This document shows positions 24,615 through 36,700 of a stretch of 64,000 nt of DNA, piece by piece. This DNA comes from Syncephalis fuscata (taxonomy: Eukaryota; Zoopagomycota; Zoopagomycetes; Zoopagales; Piptocephalidaceae), in contig JAHLTZ010000009.1 of NCBI GenBank assembly GCA_025786725.1, forward strand, positions 1 to 64,000. The letters run 5' to 3'. A program made the translations under genes and the position numbers. Below the pieces are notes generated by a model. It was given only the letters and a program-made list of their open reading frames with translations. It was not told the DNA's origin and searched no databases. Numbering within the stretch: the stretch's first letter is position 1; every line of letters begins with the position of its first letter.

Positions 24615-27033
24615 CTAAATGGCAGTGCCAGCATCGTCGATGTCATCGCTGGATGTGGTAGCTCGTTGCAAATAGTAGCCGGGACGTGTATAAAAACCTG
24701 GAGGCTTAAAGCTAAGCAAAATCTGTCCCATGTTAACCATGCGTAATAATTGGTTGGCTATAGCAATGTGAGTAATTATCCAGTAAAAATGAAAACACAA
24801 CACTTACCTGCTCTTGAAACGTCAGGCCGAGCACCTCGAGCCGTCATAAATCCTCGCTGAATAGCAAATTCTATCGGCACATAAAATATAATAGTTAGTA
24901 ATTAATCGCATACTAGCACGTCTATTACCTTCACAAATATCCCATGCTGTCCATTCGTAATTAGCATCATTGCCTGCTTTTAAATTTAAAATACGCTCCA
25001 CTGGGACACGCTCGGCCTAATAAGCTGTGTTAACACCCATCAAACTACCACTTTAAGTATATACCAAAAAATTAATTGCCGTGTAAGGCTCTTGTACTTG
25101 TGCCACATTATAAATTCCCGATAAAATCTAAGTAATGTTACGAATAAAAAGGCTGCCTTTAATTTTAATAGCAATTTTATTTACCTGTAAAGCTCGAGAA
25201 ATTAGACTAGGAAAAACCAAGCCAGGCCCATCACATAAACGTAGCGTGGATGATAAATGAAGCGTTTGAAAGTGTTTTGTATGGCCTATTGATGCATATT
25301 GTTTGTATTAGTATTGTCCTATTATCTTGTTAATATTAAAATATTACCAGGTGTACGACTAGCGCTGACTACAGTGCGTCCAAATATACTATTGATCAAG
25401 CTGCTCTTTCCAACATTAGGATGGCCTATTTTCAGCCGTCTTAGCCATCTAACCAATATACATATACATTTGTTTAATTATCACTCTTACCAATAAGTCC
25501 AATTGTAACTGTAGTGCGTTTTATTGATTGAGCCTTATCTTTAGGTTCTTTATCATTTAATATAGCATCTTCAGCTTCAGTAGAATTGTTTTGCGAGTGA
25601 CCGTCATCTTCAGCCATATTCCCACCATCTTCCACATCAGACGATTCATCAACTTCCTCGCCTTCTTTCTCACAGCCATATTGTTCCAGTACACTTTTCC
25701 AGTCTACTTGTTCTTGCTGATCCACCGGCAATACATCACAACATGCGCGTAGAACATCCTCTACACCTACAGCATGATATCGACGATGGCGCTTTTTCTT
25801 AACATTACGCTTCATTGCCTCTAGTGTAATAAATGAGATTAGCAACAAGCCGGCTGTATCTATCCTCACCTACCCAGTGTATCATCAGTCATATTGTCGC
25901 CGGCATCTCGCCGAAATGATCCAAACTGTGCCACACGAATGCCCGGAAATCTTTCTTCCAAATAAATCTTCCAAGCTACAACAGTTTCTGCCGATACAAG
26001 ATCAGTCTAACATATAGTAAGTAATAGTTAGCAACATTATATCATATATCCTTGCCTTGTTTAGAGCTAGTACCAGCGGTTTATGAAGTTCCAATGCCAC
26101 ATATTGATACAATGCTGGTGGAAAATGCAATATTGGATGCCGAACATCCACTACAAATAGTAACACATCGCTCAATTCTAGTACACGCCATCTAATCATT
26201 GATTAGTAGCAATCACCTGCAGCTATCTACCTACAATTGACGCCAAACCTAAACATATTAAATCATGAGCTACAATGATCAAATTTAATATATGAAACAC
26301 TTACTTCAAGATTGCGTTCAAAGAAACATAACTGGCCATTTGGATGAGCTTTTAAAAGATCTTGCATCCAATGCTCAAAATAATTTTTTTCTTGTCGTTC
26401 CAGCGCCTCTTTCGACTGTTCTCTCCGCCATTTTGGTCGTTTTGGAAAATCAACCACAGCCGGGTGAACATCCTCGAATGAGACTTCCAATGCTGTCTAA
26501 TCCTAATATTAGCTATCCGCATTTAATATAGCGTTGTCATTTACTTTATCCAATCGTTTAAATGGTCGAGTGGCAATGCGTCGCCCTTGATCGATCTGTT
26601 CCTTGGTTAATTTTTCAAACTTTGAATATAATCTACATATTGACAAATATTAAATGGATTGCATTACATATAAAGTGTCACATACGCCTGAGCACTACTC
26701 TCTGACGGCTTACTTCTTCCTGATCGATGCTGATCCACATTGGTTGTATTCTTTGTATTGGTGCCAGTCGTTGTGGATTGCTTTCTCTCACTCGCTTCCT
26801 CTTCTTCCGCTGACAGTATAGTGTCGCCCGCCGTGGCCTGTTCTACATACTGATTCTCGTCTGACCACCAACCTTCCTCGGCCTTTTTCTCATCTATTCG
26901 TTACAGCTTAATAAGTAGATTATTGTATTGCGTTTCATTTACTTTTTTCTCGTTTCTTTTCTCGTTTCTGTTGCAATATACTTTTTTTAAGCTTGTTGCT
27001 TATGGGCTTTCTTCGATGGCTTTGTCCGTGCAT
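24615..27033 (-). CDS. GNL1: GNL1/HSR1-type circularly permuted GTPase
   Basis: YlqF/YRG-class GTPase with permuted motif order (G4-G5-G1-G2-G3), probably acting in ribosome assembly. The start MHGQSHRRKPISNKLKKSIL matches the basic N-terminus of the family. Then follow LELSDVLLFVVDVRHPILHF, PPALYQYVALELHKPLVLAL and G4 NKTDL. G1 GHPNVGKSSLINSIFG is assembled across an intron, followed by a G2 threonine in SRTPGHTKHFQT and G3 LCDGPGLVFPS. The C-terminus has GFMTARGARPDVSRAANQLL and FKPPGF. An acidic insert (about 25550-25680) precedes G1. The intron at 26007-26055 has a GC donor (AAG|GCAAGG), and its removal is required to rebuild NKTDL. There is no frame break. Confidence 0.92.
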
Positions 27034-27576
27034 GATGAATCTCGAATAGACGATTGTTGTATATAGATGTGCGGATGTGATATACAAAAAGTAAAGATTA
27101 TTAAAGGATAAACGGTTACGTCATACCTGCAAATAGTTACAAGTGTAGCATGTAAAACGATTGGCACTTTGACCGTCAAATTGTAGTACAATATTAAATT
27201 TAAAATGAAATTTATCTAAACATGAGTTATACGTTTATAGTTGACGTATATCAATGCTAAAGCATGTCTATTATGTGTTTGTTTGCAAGTTATTATCATT
27301 TTACGCGTGGAATTGATTGTTAATTAAATCAACATAAAACATTCCACTGATGCGTTACTATGTCGTTTTAATTGAACTGCGGGAGCTACTGTACTTTGAC
27401 TCTCACATTTTTATTTACTCATTTCACACTCTTTTTCTTATTACTATATTATTGTTTTATTCAATAATATATTACATGATAATGTTGAATATAACAATAT
27501 AAATACATGCGTATTTAAACAGCAATAAAAACACTATTTAATCCCTAGTCTTTATTTCTTTTATTTACACTAACAC
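27034..27576. other. Intergenic region upstream of GNL1, no gene seen
   Basis: A 543-bp AT-rich region between the GNL1 start and a small minus-strand frame. Nothing recognisable apart from generic AT-rich words. Confidence 0.5.
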
Positions 27577-27843
27577 CTATTCAAGTAATCTCAACGGCAT
27601 GCCGTATATTCTGGTTACAACTGTCGCCACAAGATCTTCTTGGTAAAGACCATTTGCTGCATCAATGATTGGCAAATAATATGCGCCTACCAAGTTGATA
27701 TCGAGAATGCTCAAGACAATGGTGAACATCAGAAACGCTAGTCGTCCTACCTTTTTGTAACCATAGACGAGTATCTTACATCGCAAATATGTCCAAATGC
27801 AACAGTAGAAGATTGGAAAATAAAAGAGACCATTCAAACGCAA
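27577..27843 (-). CDS. Possible small membrane protein, unidentified
   Basis: An 88-residue frame with two hydrophobic stretches: LFYFPIFYCCIWTYL near residues 6-20 and LAFLMFTIVLSILDINLVG near 35-53. It ends with a soluble tail (NGLYQEDLVATVVTRIYGMP). The frame is open and less biased than the surrounding noncoding DNA, and the region upstream is repeat-rich. I do not recognise it. It could be a small membrane protein, the last exon of a larger gene, or a chance frame. Confidence 0.3.
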   Translation of the reverse strand: MRLNGLFYFPIFYCCIWTYLRCKILVYGYKKVGRLAFLMFTIVLSILDINLVGAYYLPIIDAANGLYQEDLVATVVTRIYGMPLRLLE

Positions 27844-27924
27844 GAAACCACACTGTATGTAGTAATAGCAATAGCAATTGCGGAACGATATGGAATTGCA
27901 ATCATATGGCTTTTATTACTATTC

Positions 27925-28090
27925 GATTAATCTTTCTACGCATGACCAACAACAATAATAACTGGTATCGTGAATTTCAAAGTAGTTAAATGAAAACATT
28001 ATAACTATGTTTGTTGTGCATAACGGCATGACCTGAATTAAAACGAATTTTGCTTTGAAACTCAAAATGTGGGAGCCAAAGTAAAATAAA
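27925..28090. repeat. Dispersed repeat block, second copy at 63.7 kb
   Basis: This block starts with a CTTTCTACGCATGACCAACA word and ends with a TTTGAAACTCAAAATGTGG word. It resembles 63690-63890 in the same orientation, with many substitutions and small gaps. The class is unknown. It lies just outside the inverted-repeat element at 28.3-29.2 kb. Confidence 0.5.
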
Positions 28091-28290
28091 ACCAAACTGC
28101 CATGTTATGTCATTCTAAATAGCAGTTGAACTTAAAATAATAAACACCGACATTTCAAATAATATTACGGTACATAATTACAGTATTACAAACGCGTAAT
28201 TATTTATCATGCAGTTAATTCATGGTGTTCACCCTGTAATTGAGCAACGTATTGACAATATTATTTATTTATTATAATCTTTTATTTTTT

Positions 28291-29158
28291 ATTAACAATC
28301 TAATATGATCTAGGGTCAAACAACTATATTTAATAGCATTCAATCTATTGGACATAATGATAGGTGATGAATGACATCAATTATCAAATACTCATTATTG
28401 TAGATTTACTATCAGTATGCATATATCCTCACTCACCTATATCGTTAAAAATGTATGTCTATACTATTATATATCACATGGTAGAGTGAAGACATCACAT
28501 TCTTCATATGCTGCAAGTACATATAGCCTTTTAAATGAATGAGATGAATGAGCCAAAATTTATTAATAATAGCTTTAAAACTAAAAAAAACAATTGCAAT
28601 ATATAGCGTGTGTTTACTAGACAATAAAACAATAAAACAATATAGTAAATATACAACATTGAATGGCGATTAGCTGTGTTGAAACTATTGAGCACATACG
28701 CATGAGCAAATGAACGATATTAGTCAAAAATTATTAATAATAAAGCTAGAACAGAAATAAAAACAGTTTTGGATAGAGCAAGACTATGCGAGCATGAAAT
28801 AATATAGAATAGAATGAATGAACAACAGAAAAACATATAAACCAATGTCAAAATTATAGTGTATATAATGCAATGAGTGGGATGCGTAAAGTGTGTTGAT
28901 ATATATAATGAATATAATGTGTCTAGTATATTGTAGAATGATATATGGCGGTGTGAAATAATACAGAAATAATATAGTTGAATAGAGTATATATACGTGT
29001 ACTAAATATATACATACTGGATAATGAATCTATGATGATGAGCATTTGGTGATTGATGTCACTCACCACCCATCATCACGTTCAGTAGATTGAATATTAT
29101 TAAATGATAGTCATTTTAATTACAAATCATACTAAGTGGCCGATAAATTGTTTAATGT
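28291..29158. mobile_element. Non-coding element with long terminal inverted repeats, copy A
   Basis: The two ends (about 28291-28430 and 29010-29158) are imperfect inverted repeats of each other, roughly 140-150 bp long. They share words such as GGATAATGAATCTATGATG and GTGATTGATGTCACTCACCA with the reverse complement of the left end. The interior holds two diverged tandem units (near 28535-28600 and 28690-28770). The same units lie in the opposite orientation inside copy B at 62.3-63.4 kb. This is what two insertions of one element in opposite directions would give. There is no coding capacity. It is best described as a MITE-like or foldback, non-autonomous DNA element. Exact borders and target duplication are uncertain. 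Confidence 0.65.
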
Positions 29159-29620
29159 ATAAAAGTTTATATTTATTTAATTAGTAAATGAAATGATATG
29201 TATAATATTCTAATACAAGTCACAAATCAAATGGTATTCTATTCAATGTGTTGTTTATTATTATTTACTTTCACATGTTTTCTTGTTCGTTTTATGACCA
29301 ATTTGAATAAAAGTTTTTTATTAATTCATTGAACGTGTTTGTGTTTCCATGTGTTTTTAATGATAGCAATAAACTAATGAAAACACAGTAATGTGTCGGT
29401 TTCAGCTCACTTTTTGCCGATAAAAACATGAGGACTTGATACAGTGTGAAGCCTTCGTTGTTTTTTACCATTCTAGTGGAAAAGTACGAAGTTAATCCTC
29501 GTGAACAGGTCAACGTGACTTTGTGCGCGTGTCCATTCTATATATACCTATATATACTATCGATTCATCACGATCGTTCATTCTCTTCAAACATACTCCT
29601 TTCTTTCTTTTGTTATAGCA

Positions 29621-31852
29621 ATGACTTCCTCTTTGCCTGTTAGCGCCACGCCGACGGCCAATGTTACTCCAACAAAATCCGCAACGACGGCCAATACGGA
29701 GAAAGCAGGCCAGTCTAGCCATAGTAACGGCAATCGTCCTGGACAAACGCGCCCTCATCTGGCCGACGAGCTGGCATCTGGCCGCATGACACCGCCGCCA
29801 CCATTTCGCTATCGGCCACAAAGCTCTCGTCTTGATCGTGAGCATTTACGCGATACGCGCGAACAATTTCGCGGCTTTGTTAACCTTTTCTGGACGGCAA
29901 TGGCTGCCTATGTTGTACTGACGGCAATGCGCAACTTTCGTGAACAAGGCATTATATTTAGCGGCCGCTTATTTGACTTATTTTCAACTGATGCATTAAT
30001 ACTTATCGTGTCGGACGCGACTATGGTGGCATTGACCGGTTTCTTTGCCGTGCCATGGTCGTGGCTAGCATCTCGGGGGTGGATTCCACGCCAAGTCATA
30101 TGTTACTCAAATAGTATGGGAGACGGCATTTATTACTATGGCTGTTGTATGGGCTCATTGGCGTAGTTGGCCATGGATCCAAACAACATTTTTCGTATTG
30201 CATAGTATTGTTATGTTAATGAAAACGCATTCGTATTTAGCACGTAATCACGAAATGGTTGACATGCGACACCGAGTTATTGTACTTAAACAGTGGCTAA
30301 ATCGCGAAAAGAAAAGTCAATTAGCAACAACAATGGAAGTTGCCGATACAACTGCTTCAGAAGAAGAAGAAGAATTGAATTCATCGACATCTACACCAAC
30401 AAAAGAACAAAAAATGGCATTGTTATCAGCAGTAACAGAAATTGTTGAAGATGCTCAATCAAATGCAGCAACATTAAGTGCACTGGATAGCGATATTGGT
30501 AGCGATACAGGATTTACTGGTACTTCTACCGCATTGGCCAACCATAAGGGCGATGGATCACCATCAGGACGTGTATTGCGTGAACGACGTGGTAAACAGG
30601 CGCCCACTCGTCATATGTTGAAATCACAAGCAAGTGAACCTATTCTACATACTTTATCAACGACAGCGACCCATTCAAATAAACTAAGAGATACAGTGTC
30701 TGAGCCAGTATCTGGCACCCATAGTCAATTATCAACACCATCGGCTGAGTCTATTAACGCAAAGACAGTCACTTCTTCGGGCAAGCGATCGAAAGAACAG
30801 CGGCCTATGCCATCGGCTCTATTAATGGATCTAATGCGGGCCGAGAAACGACATGCCAGTACACCACATATAGCATCAGATACACTGCTATCAGGTCATT
30901 CAGACGCGCACATTAATCGAGCAGATGCACGACGGGAACTTGAAGAACTTGAGGCTGATCTATGTCCTGGTACATGTGCATATCCAAATAATATAACATT
31001 CCGTAACTATTTGGACTATTTGATTATACCGACATTAGTCTATGAAATCTATTATCCTCGTACAGCACGGTAAGTTATTAATAATCAATCAATCAATCAA
31101 TTGTATTCTAATAATTACTTATCTAGTATTCGTCCAGCCTATGTATTTGAAAAGCTAGCCGCTATTCTTGGCACTTTTACTTTACTTTACATGACTGTGG
31201 AGCATTACGTATTACCAGCATTATATCAAACATCCCATTTACCTATTTGGTATGCTTTACCACAAATGCTATTCCCAGTTCTTGTCGTATTTTTACTATC
31301 ATTCTTTATTATTTTTGAATTTATCTGCAATGCGTTTGCTGAATTGGCCTGGTAAGTTGTATTGATTACTAGAGTTAACGAGACTATTGACTAATTTACT
31401 ATAATTATCATCATAGCTTTGCTGATAGATCTTTCTATGATGACTGGTGGAATAGTACAACCTTTGAAGAGTTTGCTCGTAATTGGAATAAGCCCGTTCA
31501 TCATTTCCTACTACGTCATGTCTATGTACCGTTATATCGCGATTGTAATTTAACAAGATATAATGCTTCAATGGCAACATTCCTTATATCGTCTATCTTT
31601 CACGAATTTGCTATTGCCATTGTTTGTGGCAACTTACGTATGTATTTATTCTCCTTCCAAATGCTTCAACTCCCATTGATCTGGCTTGGTAAACAAGTGG
31701 GGCCGCAAGGTAGAGAAATAGCTGGTAACTGGTTCTTTTGGTTCAGTATGACAGTTGGACCACCGCTACTTCTTTGTCTATATTGCCGTGAGATTATTCA
31801 GCCCAATGGTAGTTTCTTTACAATGATACTAGGCGGTGAACCAATGGCATAA
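29621..31852 (+). CDS. ARE2: MBOAT acyltransferase, ARE/DGAT1 type
   Basis: Membrane-bound O-acyltransferase of the ER that esterifies sterol or diacylglycerol with acyl-CoA. The N-terminal 80 residues are Ser/Thr/Pro-rich and cytosolic-looking. Membrane segments follow from about FRGFVNLFWTAMAAYVVLTA. The conserved motif VLHSIVMLMKTHSYLARN precedes a long polar insert (about 30300-30960). The C-terminal half has FYDDWWNSTTFEEFARNWNK, YNASMATFLISSIFHEFAIA (with the catalytic His) and several membrane helices, ending GGEPMA. Introns are at 31070-31126 and near 31352-31417. One frame change is needed between 30040 and 30105, possibly an extra G in a five-G run. I cannot separate sterol from diacylglycerol preference. 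Confidence 0.9.
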
Positions 31853-32007
31853 CTAATTTATGACTATTGATTTATTTTGATATTTTCTTTACATTTATTC
31901 ATTCATCCACTTATTCTAATAAGGCTGTGAACTAACATTATTAAACATTATTATTACACACTCATATTATTACTATTATTATTATTAATTTACTTTTACT
32001 TTTTAAC

Positions 32008-33355
32008 CTATTGTACTTGGTGTTTAAAATGCTTTTTCTTTTTCGACTTTGGTGTATAGTTCGCTGCTTCTTTTAACATATCCGCTGACATGCCACACCG
32101 ATCCTGGTCGTTAATTGAGGGTAATCGGCCAGGACCATCGCTCCATGGATCGCGTTTTACCACTACAGCACCATTGGGCTTTTCAGTAAGCATAGGTACT
32201 TTTAATAATAAATGGCGATACCAACGACGTTGTCGACGACGTTCGCGAGCCATTTTGTGCCGAATATGCTTGTGCGTCTTTTGTGATAGCTTTTTGATTG
32301 GCAAAGCTTTACTATGCCTTTTATGTTTTAAAACAGCCTTATTAACAGCGATGCCTTGTGCTTTTTCGTTTAACTCTTTATGCATCTTATCAGGTAATGG
32401 CGCTGTGACTTCACTCAGAATACGCCGAATATGTCGACGCTGGGCGTTACGCTGACGCTGCGGCGATAATCCTGTTTCGCTTCCAAGCACAATGCGTTTC
32501 GATTGTGCTTTTAATAGTTCATATAAAGCAACGGACATTGGCGGTATACCATCCACCTTTAAATCTTTAACATGTTCCATCGACGGTGTTAATGCTAATG
32601 AATTGGATAGCTTTAAATACGGCTAGAATAAAATGCGGATCATTAGACTAAATTAACCATTGAATTAACTAATTAACTACCTGTAATAGTTCGTGACGAC
32701 GTCGTCCTCGCCGTCCATAGGTTAATTCAAGTATCTTCATTGTACATTTGTTATCATGTCGATGATTTGCATTTTCTAAACAGCGTAATGACTAATTTGT
32801 ACATGTTAATACTACAGATATTGCAACATTGTATCCACTTGTTACCTGGCGTGCTTCTTTAATTTTGGCACTGACGCGTGTTGGATAGTTCCAATCGCGG
32901 TATATTTTAAATCGATGTCGAATACGTCATAGAGATAATTACTGAACCAATTATAAAGATGAAAAGTTAAAGCAATAGTACTTGATATTACTATTTTATA
33001 TGGTTAGATACGCAACTTACCGTGCATGTTCGTCGAAGAATAGCTTGGATTCGCGGATTAAAGCTCGGTATAGCTGTAGTACCTCAGTTCGACGATCTGG
33101 TAATCGTTTGTGATAGTATTCTGCTGAAGGTTTACGTACATTTACTTGCTGCATTTTACTATGGGACCGAGCTGCTCTGGCCGAGGCTAAAGCCGTCGCC
33201 TTCTTTTGTTTGCGCCATAAGCGATGATCAGCGTGCAAATCATGGTCATGTAGTGCTGCCCGTGACGCATTCACCTCTCCATAGTGAGCAAGAATATCCA
33301 CGCCGTTATTAATATGGCGCACAGCCGCTCGACGTAAAACAGAAAATAATAACAT
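32008..33355 (-). CDS. LYR motif protein, Cup1-like, mitochondrial
   Basis: Exon 1 ends with TEVLQLYRALIRESKLFFDE, a canonical LYR motif followed by a conserved phenylalanine. Exon 2 reads IRHRFKIYRDWNYPTRVSAK and IKEARQ. Exon 3 reads SLRCLENANHRHDNKCTMKI, then LELTYGRRGRRRHELLQ, which resembles the fungal Cup1-like LYR N-terminal domain. The final exon is very basic (PQRQRNAQRRHIRRIL, ARERRRQRRWYRHLLL). It ends with a Lys-rich tail. LYR proteins act in mitochondria, often with acyl carrier protein, in Fe-S cluster, respiratory-complex or ribosome assembly. The specific partner here is not evident. Three introns were inferred and no frame break is needed. Confidence 0.65.
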
Positions 33356-33510
33356 TAATATTTGTGTTTTTAGTTGATTTAAAATACATGTAATACTGCT
33401 AAAGCTACAACAATCATATTAATAAATCAACGCTCACACATTCATTTAAACAATCAATGATTTTTTTAGTTAGCTATCTTGTTTATTAATGTTATAATTA
33501 TTACATTGGT

Positions 33511-33640
33511 ATTAAACAATCTACTAATCATTCAGTACAACTTGGTAGTTAAATGGTTGTTTTAATAATATTTGCATAATTGAATTAGATGTTCATTTTA
33601 TTGAACATGAAACTGAATGGCGAGTTTTATTTAATCATCG
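33511..33640. repeat. Solo end of the TIR element
   Basis: This stretch begins ATTAAACAATCTACTAATC and includes TTGCATAATTGAATTAGA and TATTGAACATGAAA words. It aligns with the left terminal repeat of the element copy at 62334 onward (ATTAAACAATTTATTAG...). No matching right end is nearby, so it looks like a truncated remnant. It lies in the 421-bp gap between the LYR gene and MED25, which otherwise shows nothing. Confidence 0.55.
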
Positions 33641-33776
33641 CATCATTACATTTATTGTTTAGTATTAGTGTATTGAATTAATAAAACTTTTTATTTAAAT
33701 TGAAGCCATAAAACGGACAAGAAAAGGAAACATGTGAAAGTAAATAATAATAAACAACACATTGAATAGAATAAAA

Positions 33777-36700
33777 TTAGCGAGGTTGTTGTTGTTGTTG
33801 TTGCTGCTGTTGTTGCTGTTGCTGCTGTTGTTGTTGTAAAAGTAGCGCTAATAGATTGGCACGATGGGGATTTTGTAGATTTGCTAGTACATTGGCCTGA
33901 AGATTGGCAGCTGCAACATTATTTGTGTTAATATTACCATTAGCATTATTATTGTTGTTAGCAAGTGATGCCATTAATAGTGCTGGATTATTGACATCTA
34001 GATTACCAGTAGGCAAATTACCATTATTGCCTAGACCAGCAGCAGCCATAGCAGCCAAAGCTGGGTTCATTTGTGCTTGATTTTGTTGTGGCTGTTGTTG
34101 TTGTTGCATAGGTTGACGTTGTGCTTGTGCCTGTGCTTGTTGTTGTATTAGTTGTTGGAAATGGCGTATTTGTTGTTGTTGTTGTTGCTGTTGCTGCTGC
34201 TGTTGTTGTTGTTGTTGCTGTTGCTGCTGCTGTTGTTGTTGGTGCTGCTGCTGCATTTTTTGTAACATTTGAACTACCTGTGGATTTTGTTGACGATTCA
34301 TATTTAGTAAATCTAATCCACCATTAGCCATGGCCGTTTGTTGTTGACCAAGATTAGCAGCTAAAAGATTAGAATTTAATTGTGGCTGTTGTACCAATCC
34401 TTGTCCTTGTCGTTGTTGTAGCATGGCCATAGCCATTCGTAGCTGTTCTTGGTGAGCTTGAGCAGGTGTTCTTGCTATTGGTACATTTGGACGTCCAATA
34501 TTACCAGCTGCAGTAGCGGCAACTACTGCTGCTGCTGCTGCTGCTGCGGCAGCAGAACTATTCGGTGTTGTAGAGGCATTTTGTATTTGTGGCTGTGTTT
34601 GATTTGGTTGTTGCTGTTGTGGCTGTGTCGGTTGCGATTGCTGCTGTTGCTGTCGTTGATGATTTTGAATTAATTGCTGCAGCTGTGCTTGTGCTTGCGC
34701 AATATAAAGGTGCGACGATGCCGCATTACCAGCAGGTGCTGCTGCATTAGGCTGTGCTAATGCTGCCACTTGACCGGCCAATGGATTCATAGCCGAAGCA
34801 GCAGGTGTGGTGCCTGCTCCGCCCACATTAGGGCCAGAGACAGGTGAAATTGTTGCCTGCCCATTATTAAACAGCATTGGACGTGCTGGTAATTGTGACA
34901 ATGGAATTGAGTTGAATACAACTGCTACCAATTGATTTTGTAACATGGTAATTAATAAGCCATGTTGTGGCTGACTGGGAAACGGAACAATTGCCGACTA
35001 ATAATGGTTGTATATGTTGTAATTAGTACATTTGCATTATAAATGTTTTATAATTTACCTTATTTGAATTGGTCAATAGCTTGCCTAACCATTGGAAATG
35101 ATGTGTATCGGTGAATTGACTAGAGCCAGGTACTAAAGTAAGTAGTGGCAGCTTATGCTGTGTTATTAGCCGCACAACGTGTTCAGGAGCAGCAGGTATC
35201 AAAGTGGTAATATTCATTGTTTTTGGCCAAAGAGAAATTGAACTAAATAAACAGTGTTAGTTTTACTAAGCTAAATATGCTTTAATCACATACCAGCTTT
35301 CAGGTGTTAATGCTGGTCCACCACGTGATATATTGGCAGCCATGCTAAATACATATTCTTCTTCGCGATTGCCATCTGCCAGTTGTACTCGCCATACGGT
35401 AGTACCACGCCATACAGCTTGTAGCTGATTATTATTTATTGCCTGAGCTGGTGTACCTACAGCTGCTACTGCTGGTGGCTGTCCTGGTACATTGCTAGGT
35501 GTAGCAGCAGCAGTTCCTGGTGTACCGGTTACACTACTAGTGGGTATTTGCGGTGTAGGAGAGTTTTGTTGTTGTTGTTGCTGTTGTTGATGAAGCGCTT
35601 GTAATGTACGTAGCATTAACTGTTGATGGCCTGCTGACAATGTACCATTATTGGATTGACTTTGCAACTGAGTTAATAATTGGAGCAATGCTTCTTGCGA
35701 TACACTTGTGGTGCAGCCTGGGCTTGTCCTGCTTGCACTGCCGGTGAAGTTTGAGCCGGTTGTTGTTGTTGTTGCTGTTGTGTAGGCATAGTTTGAGGCT
35801 GAGGTGTTTGTGCATTAGGTGGACGTTGCTGCTGCTGCTGCTGTTGTTGTTGTTGTTGCTGCTGTTGCAATTGCTGTTGTTGTTGCATTAAACGTTGCTG
35901 CTGTTGTAGCATAACCATTTGAGGAGACATTAATCCTGGTTGAGCCATATTAGCCATATTAGCCATATTAGCCATATTTAAGCCTGGGGTAGCTGTATTC
36001 ATTGAAGCTGTAGATCCCGGTAATGTAGCTGACATGGCATTGCCAACGCCTGCGTTGACAGTAGTTGCTTGTATACTGTTTCCGGCTACGGTAGTTCCAT
36101 TAGCCATAGCATCATTGGTGCCGGGTGCAGTGCCAGGTGGGCGACGTTTAGTCATTTCACTGCTTATTAAAGAACGCTGCGTTTCTAGTGCACTTAATAC
36201 ACGCGGCATACTCATACCCATAACACTATTGGGTGCAATGCCGTTCATAGCACCGCTGACGGCAATGTTAGTTGTACCGGCACTTGTAACAGGTGCAGTT
36301 GTCGTCGTTGCGGCCATTGTAGTGGCAAGTGTAGGTGCAGGAGCGGCAGTAACAGCAGGTGAATTGGTTGATGTTGCTGATAGCGTTGCGGCCATTGGAT
36401 TAATCGATCCAGCAGCATTAGGCGATCCATGCTGGCCTGCTCTATTAGCCATTAAATCATTTAGTGCAGTTTTTAGATTATTATACATATTAGGCTGAAT
36501 GCCTTGTTGTTGCTGCTGCTGTCCAAGGTTCATCACTTGAGCTAGAATTGCTGCAGCTGCCGCCGGATTACTTGTTTGGCCCAGATCGTTAGCAAAGCTA
36601 TTCAAGAGAGGGAAGTTATTCGCTTGAATAGCACTAGCTGGATTGCTATTAGCGGCATTGTTGCGTTGCAAATTTTGTAAAATAATTTGCTGTTGTTGCT

